A stretch of 37,045 bases of DNA from Pseudomonas sp. CAN1 (lineage in GTDB: Bacteria; Pseudomonadota; Gammaproteobacteria; Pseudomonadales; Pseudomonadaceae): the NCBI RefSeq assembly GCF_030462585.1, contig NZ_JASMRU010000044.1, positions 1 through 37,045 on the forward strand, in the 5' to 3' direction. Each line of letters starts with the position of its first letter. Position 1 is the stretch's first letter. The notes beneath the pieces are model-generated. The model was not told the DNA's origin, did not search any database, and saw only the letters and a program-made list of their open reading frames with translations. Shown in pieces: positions 9,116-16,929 of this stretch. Both the position numbers and the translations under genes were made by a program.

Positions 9116-10412
9116 GGCTCACCGCCTTGCCCTGGACGAGCTGGTCGAGGATGCGCGCGGCATCTTCCGGGCCCTTGCGCGAGCGCATGTAGTCGCTGGT
9201 GCGCGCCAGGCGCCCCTGCATAAGCTCGTCACCGAGCAGTTGGGCGATGTTGCGCGCCAGGTCTTCCTCGCTCCAGTCGTAGCGGTCCATGCGCAGGCCG
9301 TGGCCGCTTTCCTGGGCGCGCATGGCGTTGTCGTGGCCGTCCCAGACGTAGGGCATGACGATGGCCGGCTTACCGAAGAACAGGCACTCGGTGAAGCTGT
9401 TGTTGCCGCCGTGGTGGATCACCCCGTCGACCTGGGCGATCACCGAGGGCTGCGGGTACCAGTTGGAGACGATGACGTTGTCCGGCAGGTCGGTGTATTT
9501 CTCCACGTGCTCGCCGACGTTGAACAGCGCGCGGTACGGCAGCTTGCCGATGGTGGTGACCAGGCGCTTGAGCAGCTCGACGTCGCCCGAGCCCAGGCTG
9601 CCGAAGCTGACGTACAGCAGCGGCTTGTCGTTGTGCGCCTTGAACTGAGGAATCTCATAGGGCTTGTCGCTACGCACGCAGCCCTGCAGGTAGTGGAACT
9701 GCCGCGCCGGCAGCGGATGGCGGCGCTCGAACTTCACCGGGTCCGGATACAGCAGCAGGTTCATGTACGGCGACTCTTCGAAGAAGGTGCCCAGCGGATA
9801 CGGGCGCTCGCCGCACTCGGCAAGGAAGTCGTTGAAGTCGGCATGGATCGGCGCGATCACGTCCTCGAAGCGCTTCTGGAAGCGCGCGTGGCCGTCCTTG
9901 TCGTCCACGCTCATGCCCGACAGGTACGGTGGGATGTCCGGGTCGTGCACTTCGTTTTCCGAGCAGGAGATGATCCGCACCCAGGGCTTGCCGTAGTGCT
10001 TGATGGCCGGGAAGAGGATCACGTTGTCGACGCAGATCAGGTCCGGCTTGATCCGGTCGAGGATCGCCGGCAGCTCCTTCTGCGCCCACTTGGAGGTGGA
10101 GACGATGGCCTCCCAGCACTCCTTCACGTAGTTGTCGAGCTGGTCGATCGGCGCCTTGCGGAAATTGGGGATGTGGCCGTTGATGAAGTCGGTCCAGTAG
10201 CGCGCCATCTCCTCGGCCGGCATCGGCTCGGACATGTTCACGTAGTGCTCCTCGAAGCCGTAGGCCGAGTACACCCCGGTCATCCCCGGATCGGTGAGGA
10301 ACACCGCCTTGTGCCCCAGCGCCTCGCAGGCCTGGGCGATGCCTACCGAATTGAGGGCCGGGCCGTAGGCGGCCTCGGGGAAGAATGCGATGACCTTGCG
10401 TTCACTACTCAT
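9108..10412 (-). CDS. MGT/UGT-like GT-B glycosyltransferase 1
   Basis: Predicted NDP-sugar-dependent glycosyltransferase (GT1-like, GT-B fold), 434 aa, cytoplasmic. The N-terminal acceptor domain begins IAFFPEAAYGPALNSVGIAQ, and the donor domain starts around LLYVSFGSLGSGDVELL. The signature HHGGNNSFTECLFFGKP (333-349) with PYVWDGHDNAMRA is the bacterial form of the UGT donor-binding motif. The position aligned with the catalytic His of OleD-type macrolide glycosyltransferases is Tyr16, and a neighbouring His is Pro. A strongly similar paralog is encoded at 15576-16862. GGAGAG precedes the ATG. It lies 48 nt downstream of the ABC ATPase gene and overlaps cupin 2, so it belongs to the same unit. 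Sugar and acceptor are unknown. Confidence 0.88.
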   Translation of the reverse strand: MSSERKVIAFFPEAAYGPALNSVGIAQACEALGHKAVFLTDPGMTGVYSAYGFEEHYVNMSEPMPAEEMARYWTDFINGHIPNFRKAPIDQLDNYVKECWEAIVSTSKWAQKELPAILDRIKPDLICVDNVILFPAIKHYGKPWVRIISCSENEVHDPDIPPYLSGMSVDDKDGHARFQKRFEDVIAPIHADFNDFLAECGERPYPLGTFFEESPYMNLLLYPDPVKFERRHPLPARQFHYLQGCVRSDKPYEIPQFKAHNDKPLLYVSFGSLGSGDVELLKRLVTTIGKLPYRALFNVGEHVEKYTDLPDNVIVSNWYPQPSVIAQVDGVIHHGGNNSFTECLFFGKPAIVMPYVWDGHDNAMRAQESGHGLRMDRYDWSEEDLARNIAQLLGDELMQGRLARTSDYMRSRKGPEDAARILDQLVQGKAVSHG

Positions 10413-10460
10413 GGTGCTCTCCGTTCATGGGGCAGGCCCATTAGTCTTGTTCTTAGGCGA

Positions 10461-11540
10461 TCAGTGAGTCAGCACGCGGCCGTGCCGCGCATCCCAGCCC
10501 AGGCGCACCGGCATGCCGGCGGCGAGGCGCAAGAAGTCGTAGTCCGAAGACGGCACGCGAACGATCAGCGGCTTGCTGGAGAGCGCCGTGTTCACGTGCA
10601 GGTTGGTGTCCAGGCCGTGGTAGGCCACTTCGGCTACCTCGCCATGGATCTGGTTGTCGGTGGCCGGCGTGGCGTCGGTGAGCACGCGCAAACGTTCCGG
10701 GCGCAGCGCCAGGGTCACGCTCTCCGGGCTGGATTCGGCAGTGGTCTCGATGTTCAGCACCTGGTCGCCGGCCTGCAGGCGATTGGTGCCCACGCGGCGG
10801 CCTTCGATCAGGTTGCTGACGCCGATGAAGTCGGCGACGAAGCGGCTGCCCGGGTTCTCGTACAGCTCGCTGGGGCTGCCGCACTGGCAGACCTTGCCGT
10901 CGCGCAGCACGGCCATGCGGTCGGACATGACCAGGGCTTCCTCCTGGTCGTGGGTGACCATGATGAAAGTGATGCCGCTCTCGTGCTGCAGGCGCTTGAG
11001 TTCCAGCTGCATCTTCTCGCGCAGCTTCTTGTCCAGCGCGCCGAGGGGTTCGTCCAGCAGCAGCACACGCGGGCGCTTGACCAGCGCGCGGGCCAGTGCG
11101 ACGCGTTGGCGCTGGCCGCCGGAAAGCTGGTCCGGCCGGCGGTTGGCCAGCGGGCGGAGCTGCGCGGTCTCCAGCACCGCATCGACGCGCTGGCGGATCT
11201 CGGCGGCCGGCAGCTTCTCCATCTCCAGGCCGTAGGCGATGTTGCCGCGCACGGTCATGTTGGGGAACAGCGCATAGGACTGGAACATCAGGTTCAGCGG
11301 GCGCTTGTTCGGCGGCAGCGGCGAGATGTCCTGGCCGTTGAGGTAGATGGCGCCGGAGCTGGGCGTCTCGAAGCCGGCGATCATGCGCATCAGGGTGGTC
11401 TTGCCGCAGCCGGACGGGCCGAGCAGCGCGAAGAACTCGTTCTCGCGGATGCTCAGCGACACCTGGTCCACCGCCGTCAGGCCCTCGCCGTAGGATTTGC
11501 TCACCTGCTCCAGCACGAGCAGGTCGGATGACTTAGTCAT
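10461..11540 (-). CDS. ABC transporter ATP-binding protein, PotA-like (polyamine-type importer)
   Basis: Energising subunit of an import system for polyamine-like compounds, 359 aa. Walker A is GPSGCGKTT (41-49), the Q-loop is MFQSYALFPNMTV, the signature LSGGQRQR (139-146), Walker B LLLDEPLGALD and the switch His in MVTHDQEEAL. A TOBE-type C-terminal domain follows (LALRPERLRVL, then RVPSSDYDFL). Its ATG overlaps the stop of the inner-membrane permease gene by 8 nt. Together with two permeases and a binding protein it forms a complete SBP-TMD-TMD-NBD set in the order expected for PotDBCA-like operons. Confidence 0.93.
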   Translation of the reverse strand: MTKSSDLLVLEQVSKSYGEGLTAVDQVSLSIRENEFFALLGPSGCGKTTLMRMIAGFETPSSGAIYLNGQDISPLPPNKRPLNLMFQSYALFPNMTVRGNIAYGLEMEKLPAAEIRQRVDAVLETAQLRPLANRRPDQLSGGQRQRVALARALVKRPRVLLLDEPLGALDKKLREKMQLELKRLQHESGITFIMVTHDQEEALVMSDRMAVLRDGKVCQCGSPSELYENPGSRFVADFIGVSNLIEGRRVGTNRLQAGDQVLNIETTAESSPESVTLALRPERLRVLTDATPATDNQIHGEVAEVAYHGLDTNLHVNTALSSKPLIVRVPSSDYDFLRLAAGMPVRLGWDARHGRVLTH

Positions 11541-12339
11541 GGGCTTTGGGCACCTTGTTCAGACGTTGGGAGGCGAACAGCGCGGTGAAGCTGACCAGCA
11601 TCACCAGGGTGGCGAGGGCGTTGATTTCCGGGGTCACGCCGAAGCGGATCATCGAGTAGATCTGCATCGGCAGCGTGGTGGAGGCGCTGCCGGAGCCGGA
11701 GTTGAAGAAGGCGATGATGAATTCGTCCACCGACAGGGTGAACGCCAGCAGCCCGCCGGCCATCACGCCGGGGAAGATCGCCGGCAGCAGCACGCGGCGC
11801 GCGGTGGTGAACCAGCCGGCGCCCAGGTCGATGGAGGCTTCGAGGATCGAGTAGTCGAAGTGCTTGAGCCGTGTGCGCACCACCGCGCAGACGAAGGCGA
11901 TGTTGAACACCACGTGGCTGAGGATGATGGAGTGCAGCCCCAGGCTCATCTTCAGCAGGTTGAAGAAGCTCAGCAGCGCGATGGCGAGGACGATGTCGGG
12001 GATGATCATCGGCGCCATCAGCAGCGTGTCAGCCAGGTTCGCGCCCTTCTTGCCGGGGTTGTTGCGGGCGCGCATTTCCACGCCGAGGGCGAGCAGCGTG
12101 CCGAGCAGGCAGGCGATGAAGGTGGAGGTCAGCGCGACGATCAGGGTGTTCAGCGCCGCGTGCTGGATCGAGGCATTGGCCAGCAGCTTGGCGTACCACT
12201 TCAGCGAGGCGCCGCCCCAGGCGGTGGGCAGGCCGCTGGCGTTGAACGACAGCAGGATCAGCACCAGGATCGGCACATAGAGGAAGGCGTAGACCAGCCA
12301 CAGGTGCGCGCCGAGGGCAATACCGGATGAATTACGCAT
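11533..12339 (-). CDS. ABC transporter permease, PotC-like
   Basis: Inner-membrane subunit of the polyamine-type importer, about 268 aa with about six hydrophobic segments (WLVYAFLYVPILVLILLSF near the start, LVMLVSFTALFA at the end). The EAA loop that contacts the ATPase reads EASIDLGAGWFTTARRVLLP. I prefer the ATG at 12337-12339 (MRNSSGIALG), which has GGAGGG about 9 nt upstream; a GTG at 12357 would add six residues. Start and stop overlap the neighbouring permease and ATPase genes, indicating tight coupling. Confidence 0.9.
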   Translation of the reverse strand: MRNSSGIALGAHLWLVYAFLYVPILVLILLSFNASGLPTAWGGASLKWYAKLLANASIQHAALNTLIVALTSTFIACLLGTLLALGVEMRARNNPGKKGANLADTLLMAPMIIPDIVLAIALLSFFNLLKMSLGLHSIILSHVVFNIAFVCAVVRTRLKHFDYSILEASIDLGAGWFTTARRVLLPAIFPGVMAGGLLAFTLSVDEFIIAFFNSGSGSASTTLPMQIYSMIRFGVTPEINALATLVMLVSFTALFASQRLNKVPKAHD

Positions 12340-13204
12340 GGCGTTCGCCCTCCGCACCCTGGGCCCGGCGCGAGACCATGGCCTGGATGAACAGCAGCAG
12401 CATCATGATGCCGATCAGGAAGAAGCTCAGCGCCGCGCCGAACGGCCAGTCGCGCGCGGTGAGGAACTGCGCGTAGATCAGGTTGCCGACCATCTGCACC
12501 TGCTTGCCGCCCAAGAGGTCGGCGGTGATGAAGTTGCCGATGGAGAGCACGAAGACGAACACCGCGCCGGCGGCCACGCCCGGCACCGACAGCGGCAGGA
12601 TCACCCGGCGGAAGGTGGTCCAGCCGGAGGCGCCGAGGTCCCGCGAGGCTTCCCAGAGTTCGTTGTCGATGCGCGACAGCGAGCTGTAGATGGCGAGGAT
12701 GACGAAGGGGATGTAGTTGTAGACCAGCCCGAGCACCACGGTGGCGTCGGTGTACAGCAGGCTGATCGGCTCGCCGCTGTAGCCCAGCAGGTTGAACAGC
12801 CGGTTGAGCAGGCCTTCGCGGTTGAGCAGGACGATCCAGGCGTAGGTGCGGATCAGGTAGTTGCTCCAGAACGGCAGCATCACCAGGAACAGGAACACCG
12901 CCTGCCGGCGCGGCGTGCTGCGGGTGATGGCGTAGGCCGCCGGGTAGCCGATGAGCACCGCGAACAGCGTGGCCAGGCCGGCGATCTTCGCCGAGCGCAG
13001 GAGGATGTCGAGGTACAGCGGGTCCACCGCACGGCGGTAGTTTTCCCAGGTGAACACGTAGTCGATGCCGCCATAGGCACCGCGTTCGAGGAAGCTGTAG
13101 ACCAGCACCAGCAGGCACGGCAGCAGCAGGAACAGGGCCAGCCAGCCAAGGCCGGGGGCGAGCAGCCAGGCCGAGAGTTTCCGGTCGGCGGACAAAGCGG
13201 TCAT
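12332..13204 (-). CDS. ABC transporter permease, PotB-like
   Basis: Inner-membrane subunit pairing with the PotC-like protein, about 290 aa. Hydrophobic segments include LLAPGLGWLALFLLLPCLLV, LATLFAVLIGYPAAYAI and LSFFLIGIMMLLLFIQAMV. The EAA loop is EASRDLGASGWTTFRRVILP. The preferred ATG at 13202-13204 (MTALSADRK) follows a GGGGGAA stretch; a GTG at 13225 is possible but less likely. It starts about 105 nt after the binding-protein gene, beyond a GC-rich stem-loop, which is common where the binding protein is made in excess. Confidence 0.9.
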   Translation of the reverse strand: MTALSADRKLSAWLLAPGLGWLALFLLLPCLLVLVYSFLERGAYGGIDYVFTWENYRRAVDPLYLDILLRSAKIAGLATLFAVLIGYPAAYAITRSTPRRQAVFLFLVMLPFWSNYLIRTYAWIVLLNREGLLNRLFNLLGYSGEPISLLYTDATVVLGLVYNYIPFVILAIYSSLSRIDNELWEASRDLGASGWTTFRRVILPLSVPGVAAGAVFVFVLSIGNFITADLLGGKQVQMVGNLIYAQFLTARDWPFGAALSFFLIGIMMLLLFIQAMVSRRAQGAEGERHA

Positions 13205-13265
13205 GCGTAGTTCCCCCAACCCCACGCCAGGCGGGGTGCTTCAGGGTTATTCCGGAGAGGGTTGC

Positions 13266-13286
13266 GGGGCGCCGGCGCGGCGCCCC
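13266..13286 (-). promoter_or_regulatory. GC-only stem-loop between binding-protein and permease genes
   Basis: GGGGCGCC and GGCGCCCC form a perfect 8-bp stem around a 5-nt loop, just after the stop of the binding-protein gene. No T-tract follows on the minus strand, so it is more likely a 3'-end stabiliser or partial attenuator that sets a high ratio of binding protein to permease than a full terminator. Confidence 0.55.
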
Positions 13287-13308
13287 TTCGGTCCTACTGC
13301 GAGTGGCC

Positions 13309-14358
13309 TTACTGCGCCGCCATGATTTCCGTTACTGCGCGGGTATAGGCCTTCTGCGTCGAACCGCCGACATCACGCAACTGCTGCTGCTTGACCAGCT
13401 CGGCCGGCGTGGTGGTGAGGTTCGGGTACTTGGCCAGCAGGTCCGGCTTGAGCGTCGCCATCGCCGCCTGGTTGGGCACCTTGTAGAGGATGTTCTCGGC
13501 GACCCAGGCGTGGTTTTCCGGCTCCAGCATGTAGTTGATGAAGCGGTAGGCGGCGTCGGGATGCTTCGAGCTTTTCAGCACCACCATGGTGTCGACCCAG
13601 AGGTCGGAACCTTCCTTGGGCACGACGAACTTGATCGACTCGTTGGCCTGGGTGCCGTAGTTGCACCAGCCATCCCAGGCGTGGGCCATCAGCGCCTCGC
13701 CGGAGGCCAGCTTGGAGTAGAAGGTGGTGTCGTCGAAGGACAGCAGGCGCTTCTTGGTGGCGATAAGCTGATCGCGCACCGCGTTGATCTGGTCCGGGTT
13801 GCCGTCGTTCACCGACCAGCCATTGGCGAGGAAGCCGGCGCCCAGCAGCCAGCGGTCGGTGGCGAGCATGGTGGTCTTGCCCTTGAGGGCATCGGAGGGC
13901 TTGAGCAGGTCGCTCCAGCTGGAAGGCGCCGGGCTGACCTTGTCCGAGCGGTAGCAGATGCCGGTGGTGCCCCAGGTGTAAGGCACGGAGAAGTGGTTGC
14001 CGACGTCGTACTCGAGCTTCTGCGCTTCGGGGTAAAGGTTCTTCAGGTTCGGCACCTTGGCCGGATCGATCTCGGCGAGCAGGCCCTGCTTGTGCAGGAT
14101 CTCGGCAAACGGCGAGGACACGAACACCACGTCATAGCCTTCGCCGCCGGAGGCCATGAGCTTGCCCATGATCTCTTCGTTGGTGGCGTGGAGGGATTTG
14201 TCGGCTTCGAGGCCGGTGGCCTTCTGGAACTTCTCCAGGTTGTCCGGGGCCATGTAGCCGTCCCAGATGGAGATCACCAGATCCTTGGCACTGGCCGTGG
14301 TGGCGGACAGCGTGAGCGCGAGGGTTGCCCCTGCGTAGAGCATGGTCTTCAGCTTCAT
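13309..14358 (-). CDS. Periplasmic substrate-binding protein, PotD/PotF-like
   Basis: Captures the imported substrate in the periplasm, 349 aa. The signal peptide MKLKTMLYAGATLALTLSATTASA ends with an Ala-x-Ala site. The body shows the polyamine-binding-protein layout: LVISIWDGYMAPDNLEKF (compare YNWxDY in SpuD/PotF), GEGYDVVFVSSPF, HFSVPYTWGTTGICYR, MAHAWDGWCNYG and VVPKEGSDLWVDTMVVLK. Acidic and aromatic residues at WDGY, WDGW and LWVD match places that bind amine groups in SpuD/PotF. I chose the ATG at 14356-14358 because it gives the signal peptide. The frame stays open far upstream but overlaps the regulator gene on the other strand, which is an artefact. A cationic amine-type ligand is likely but not proven. 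Confidence 0.92.
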   Translation of the reverse strand: MKLKTMLYAGATLALTLSATTASAKDLVISIWDGYMAPDNLEKFQKATGLEADKSLHATNEEIMGKLMASGGEGYDVVFVSSPFAEILHKQGLLAEIDPAKVPNLKNLYPEAQKLEYDVGNHFSVPYTWGTTGICYRSDKVSPAPSSWSDLLKPSDALKGKTTMLATDRWLLGAGFLANGWSVNDGNPDQINAVRDQLIATKKRLLSFDDTTFYSKLASGEALMAHAWDGWCNYGTQANESIKFVVPKEGSDLWVDTMVVLKSSKHPDAAYRFINYMLEPENHAWVAENILYKVPNQAAMATLKPDLLAKYPNLTTTPAELVKQQQLRDVGGSTQKAYTRAVTEIMAAQ

Positions 14359-14420
14359 CTTGCGCACCTGACGATGGTTGTTGTTGTGTCGACGGCAGCG
14401 GAACGAAAAGCGTACTACAT

Positions 14421-14443
14421 GTCTTTTTTTCAAAATAAAAACC
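14421..14443. promoter_or_regulatory. Candidate GntR operator 1 (T-run/A-run dyad)
   Basis: The divergent gap contains GTCTTTTTTTCAAAATAAAA followed by ACC. It aligns without gaps to GTGTTTTTTTTAACGAAAAA upstream of the second glycosyltransferase gene, with most positions identical. Both are rough dyads (TTTTT...AAAAA) in otherwise GC-rich DNA and lie in the two promoter regions flanking the GntR-type gene. Operator function is inference. Confidence 0.4.
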
Positions 14444-14462
14444 GAACCACTGGCGAAGTCAA
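14434..14462 (-). promoter_or_regulatory. Candidate sigma-70 promoter of the importer/glycosyltransferase operon
   Basis: On the minus strand TTGACT (14457-14462) and TTTATT (14434-14439) are separated by 17 nt, upstream of the binding-protein gene and within the divergent gap to the GntR-type gene. It overlaps the A/T-rich operator candidate at 14421-14443, so bound regulator would block it. Confidence 0.5.
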
Positions 14463-14556
14463 CCATTTCTTGCATTCTTGTTGGACCACCCACGCTGTGG
14501 CATAAGGGGTCGCCCCGCGCCCACCCGCCTGCCGAGGCCTGCTGGAGAGAAGCCGC

Positions 14557-15489
14557 TTGAGCAAGGACACCGAGAAAAGACCGCGCACCAACCACCTGGA
14601 ACTGGCCCGGCGGATCATCGAGCACGCCCAGGACACGGGGCTGGGCGATGGCGACGGGCTGTCCGAGCAGCAGCTGGCGCGCACCTTCGGCGTATCGCGC
14701 ACGCTGATCCGCGCGGGGCTGGACCTGCTGCTGGAACAGCAACTGGTGGCCCACGAGCCGGGCAAGGGCTATCGCCTCGCCGCCGACCCTTCCGCCCAGG
14801 TGCTCGGCCCGGCCCTGCCCCAGGCCGAAGAGCAGGCGCTGGCCGCCTCGGTGCTGCGCGACCGCATGGCCGGGCGGCTGGGCAACAGCCTCAGCGCCAG
14901 CGAGCTGATGCGCCGCTACGACATCGGCCGTGCCGCCGCGCAGAAGGTGCTCGCGCAGCTCAGCGAAGACCAGGTGCTGGAGCGTGGCGCCGGGCAGAGC
15001 TGGTCGTTCCGTCCGCTGCTGAACAATCTTGCGGCGCTGGAAGACAGCCTGCGCTACCGGCTGATCCTCGAGCCCGAAGCGCTGCTCGCGCCCGGCTTCG
15101 ACCCCGACCTGGCACGCCTCGCTCTGCTGCGCGGCGCCATGGAAGATTTGCTCGGCGCACCCATCGAGCGCTTCGACGTGGCGCAGTTCCGCGAGCTGGA
15201 CATCGGCTTCCATGAGCTGATCGCCCAGGGCTGCGGCAACCGCTTCGTCGGCGACGCCCTGCTGCAGCACCAGCGCCTGCGCCGCCTGCCCAACCTGCTG
15301 CCGATGGTCAGCGTGCACCGCCTGCAGGAAGCCCTGCGCGAGCACCTGCGGATCATCGAGCAGATCGAACGCGGCCAGCTGGAAGTCGCCGCCGACCTTA
15401 TGCGCCTGCACCTGCGGCTGTCCTTCGCGCAGCGCCCGCAGACCGCCAACCGCGGGATTCCGCAGTCGTTCGCCGTGGGCCGTCGCTGA
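14557..15489 (+). CDS. GntR-family regulator with two winged-helix domains and a C-terminal FCD-like domain
   Basis: Probable ligand-responsive repressor or activator of the divergent importer operon, 310 aa. The first winged helix lies at about 15-76 (LSEQQLARTFGVSRTLIRAG ... VAHEPGKGYRLA). A second one appears at about 90-152 (LSASELMRRYDIGRAAAQKV ... LERGAGQSWSF). The remainder (LRYRLILEPEALLAPGF ... ELDIGFHELIAQGCGNRF ... LREHLRIIEQIERGQLEVAA) is a helical FCD-type effector domain. Most GntR proteins have only one winged helix. The start is a TTG at 14557 with GGAGAG 7 nt upstream. It is transcribed away from the importer and toward the second glycosyltransferase, which begins about 90 nt downstream. 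Confidence 0.87.
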   Translation: MSKDTEKRPRTNHLELARRIIEHAQDTGLGDGDGLSEQQLARTFGVSRTLIRAGLDLLLEQQLVAHEPGKGYRLAADPSAQVLGPALPQAEEQALAASVLRDRMAGRLGNSLSASELMRRYDIGRAAAQKVLAQLSEDQVLERGAGQSWSFRPLLNNLAALEDSLRYRLILEPEALLAPGFDPDLARLALLRGAMEDLLGAPIERFDVAQFRELDIGFHELIAQGCGNRFVGDALLQHQRLRRLPNLLPMVSVHRLQEALREHLRIIEQIERGQLEVAADLMRLHLRLSFAQRPQTANRGIPQSFAVGRR

Positions 15490-15505
15490 TTATTTTTCTC
15501 TCACG

Positions 15506-15529
15506 GTGTTTTTTTTAACGAAAAAATGC
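15506..15529. promoter_or_regulatory. Candidate GntR operator 2 upstream of glycosyltransferase 2
   Basis: GTGTTTTTTTTAACGAAAAA (then ATGC) resembles the A/T-rich dyad at 14421-14443. It sits in the short gap between the GntR-type gene and the second glycosyltransferase gene, suggesting that the latter has its own controlled promoter. No convincing -35/-10 pair is visible beside it. Confidence 0.38.
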
Positions 15530-15575
15530 AGTATCAGTTTCACGCAGTGCCCGTGAGCAACGCCCGGATGTGCCC

Positions 15576-16862
15576 ATGACGCAAAGAACAAGAACCATCG
15601 CCTTCTTCCCCGAGGCCAGCTTCGGCGCCGCGCTGAACTGCATCGGTATCGCCCAGGCCCTGCGCGAACTCGGCGCCCGTCCGGTGTTCATCTGCCATGC
15701 GCACTTCCAGGGCATCTTCGCCGAGTACGGTTTCGCCGAGTACCCGCTGCAGCTGGACTCGCCGCTCTCCGCCGCCGACCACCAGCACTACTGGGAGCGC
15801 TTCATCGAGCGCAACGTGCCCTACTTCGATCAGCCGCCCCTGGCGCAGATCGACAGCTATGTGGCGCCGGCCTGGGAAGCCATCATCGACACCGCCATCG
15901 AGTCGGAAAAGCCGCTGCAGCAGTTGCTCGCCCGGCTCAAGCCCGACGCCATCGTGCTGGACAACGTGGTCAGCTTCCCGGCCATCGCCGCCGCCAGCTG
16001 CCCCTGGGTGCGCATGGTCTCCTGCGCGGAAACCGAGCTGCCCGACGCCGCCGTGCCACCCTACCTGTCTGGCGCCAGCAGCCGCGATGCGCAGGCCTGC
16101 ACGAGCTACCGCGAGCACTACCTGCAAGCAACCAGGCCGGCACACGAGCGCTTCGCCCGCTTCCTCGCCGAGTGCGGCCACTCCGCCCTGCCGGCCGGCC
16201 AGTTTCTCGAAGATTCGCCCTGGCTCAACCTGCTGCTGTCGCCGACGCCAGTACGCTACGAACGCGACAAACCGCTGCCAGCCGAGCGCTACCTGTACCT
16301 CGACGGCTGCGTGCGCAGCGAGGCGCCATACATCCCGCCGCAATTCCCCCGGCATGACGACGCTCCGCTGATCTACGTGAGCTTCGGCAGCCTCGGCGCC
16401 GCCGACGTGGCGATGATGCGCCGGCTGATCGACGCGGTAGCGCAGCTGCCCTACCGCTTCCTGATCAACGTCGGCGCCTACCGCGAGCACTACGACACGG
16501 TGCCGGACAACGTCTACCTCGACAGCTGGTACCCGCAGCCGGCAGTGCTGCGCGAGTGCCAGCTGTTCATCCACCACGGCGGCAACAACAGCTTCTGCGA
16601 GGCGCTGTATTTCGGCCTGCCGTCGGTGATCATTCCCTACTGCTGGGACGGCCACGACAACGCCCGGCGCGCCGACGAAGTGGGCGTGGCGCGCTATCTG
16701 CCGCGCTTCGAGAACCCGCTGGCGGCGCTGCCCGCTGCCCTCACCGAACTGCTTGAGGACAAGGCCATGGCGCAGCGCCTGAGCGCCGTTCGCGAGCAGA
16801 TGCAGGCATCGCGCGGCACCGAAGCCGCGGCGCGGGCGATCCTCGGCATCTGCGCCGACTGA
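15576..16862 (+). CDS. MGT/UGT-like GT-B glycosyltransferase 2
   Basis: Paralog of the glycosyltransferase at 9108-10412, about 428 aa and similar over its whole length: IAFFPEASFGAALNCIGIAQ at the start, VLDNVVSFPAIAA, LIYVSFGSLGAADVAMM opening the donor domain, and FIHHGGNNSFCEALYFGLP with PYCWDGHDNARRADE. The position of the usual catalytic His is Phe16, against Tyr16 in paralog 1. I chose the ATG at 15576 because it aligns with the paralog's start; a GTG at 15570 is possible and both have weak ribosome-binding sites. It probably uses an NDP-sugar and a substrate related to that of paralog 1. The gene lies on the other side of the GntR-type gene, so the pathway is expressed from two sides of one regulator. 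Confidence 0.87.
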   Translation: MTQRTRTIAFFPEASFGAALNCIGIAQALRELGARPVFICHAHFQGIFAEYGFAEYPLQLDSPLSAADHQHYWERFIERNVPYFDQPPLAQIDSYVAPAWEAIIDTAIESEKPLQQLLARLKPDAIVLDNVVSFPAIAAASCPWVRMVSCAETELPDAAVPPYLSGASSRDAQACTSYREHYLQATRPAHERFARFLAECGHSALPAGQFLEDSPWLNLLLSPTPVRYERDKPLPAERYLYLDGCVRSEAPYIPPQFPRHDDAPLIYVSFGSLGAADVAMMRRLIDAVAQLPYRFLINVGAYREHYDTVPDNVYLDSWYPQPAVLRECQLFIHHGGNNSFCEALYFGLPSVIIPYCWDGHDNARRADEVGVARYLPRFENPLAALPAALTELLEDKAMAQRLSAVREQMQASRGTEAAARAILGICAD

Positions 16863-16929
16863 GGGCAGATTGGCTCCGTCGAAGTACCAGCGATTGGCAC
16901 TCGGCGTCGGACCATTCCACCCGTAAGCT

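Noticed and set aside
14359-15411. N-terminal extension of the binding protein to 700 codons
   Set aside because: The extension is antisense to the GntR-type gene. The ATG at 14358 gives a proper signal peptide.
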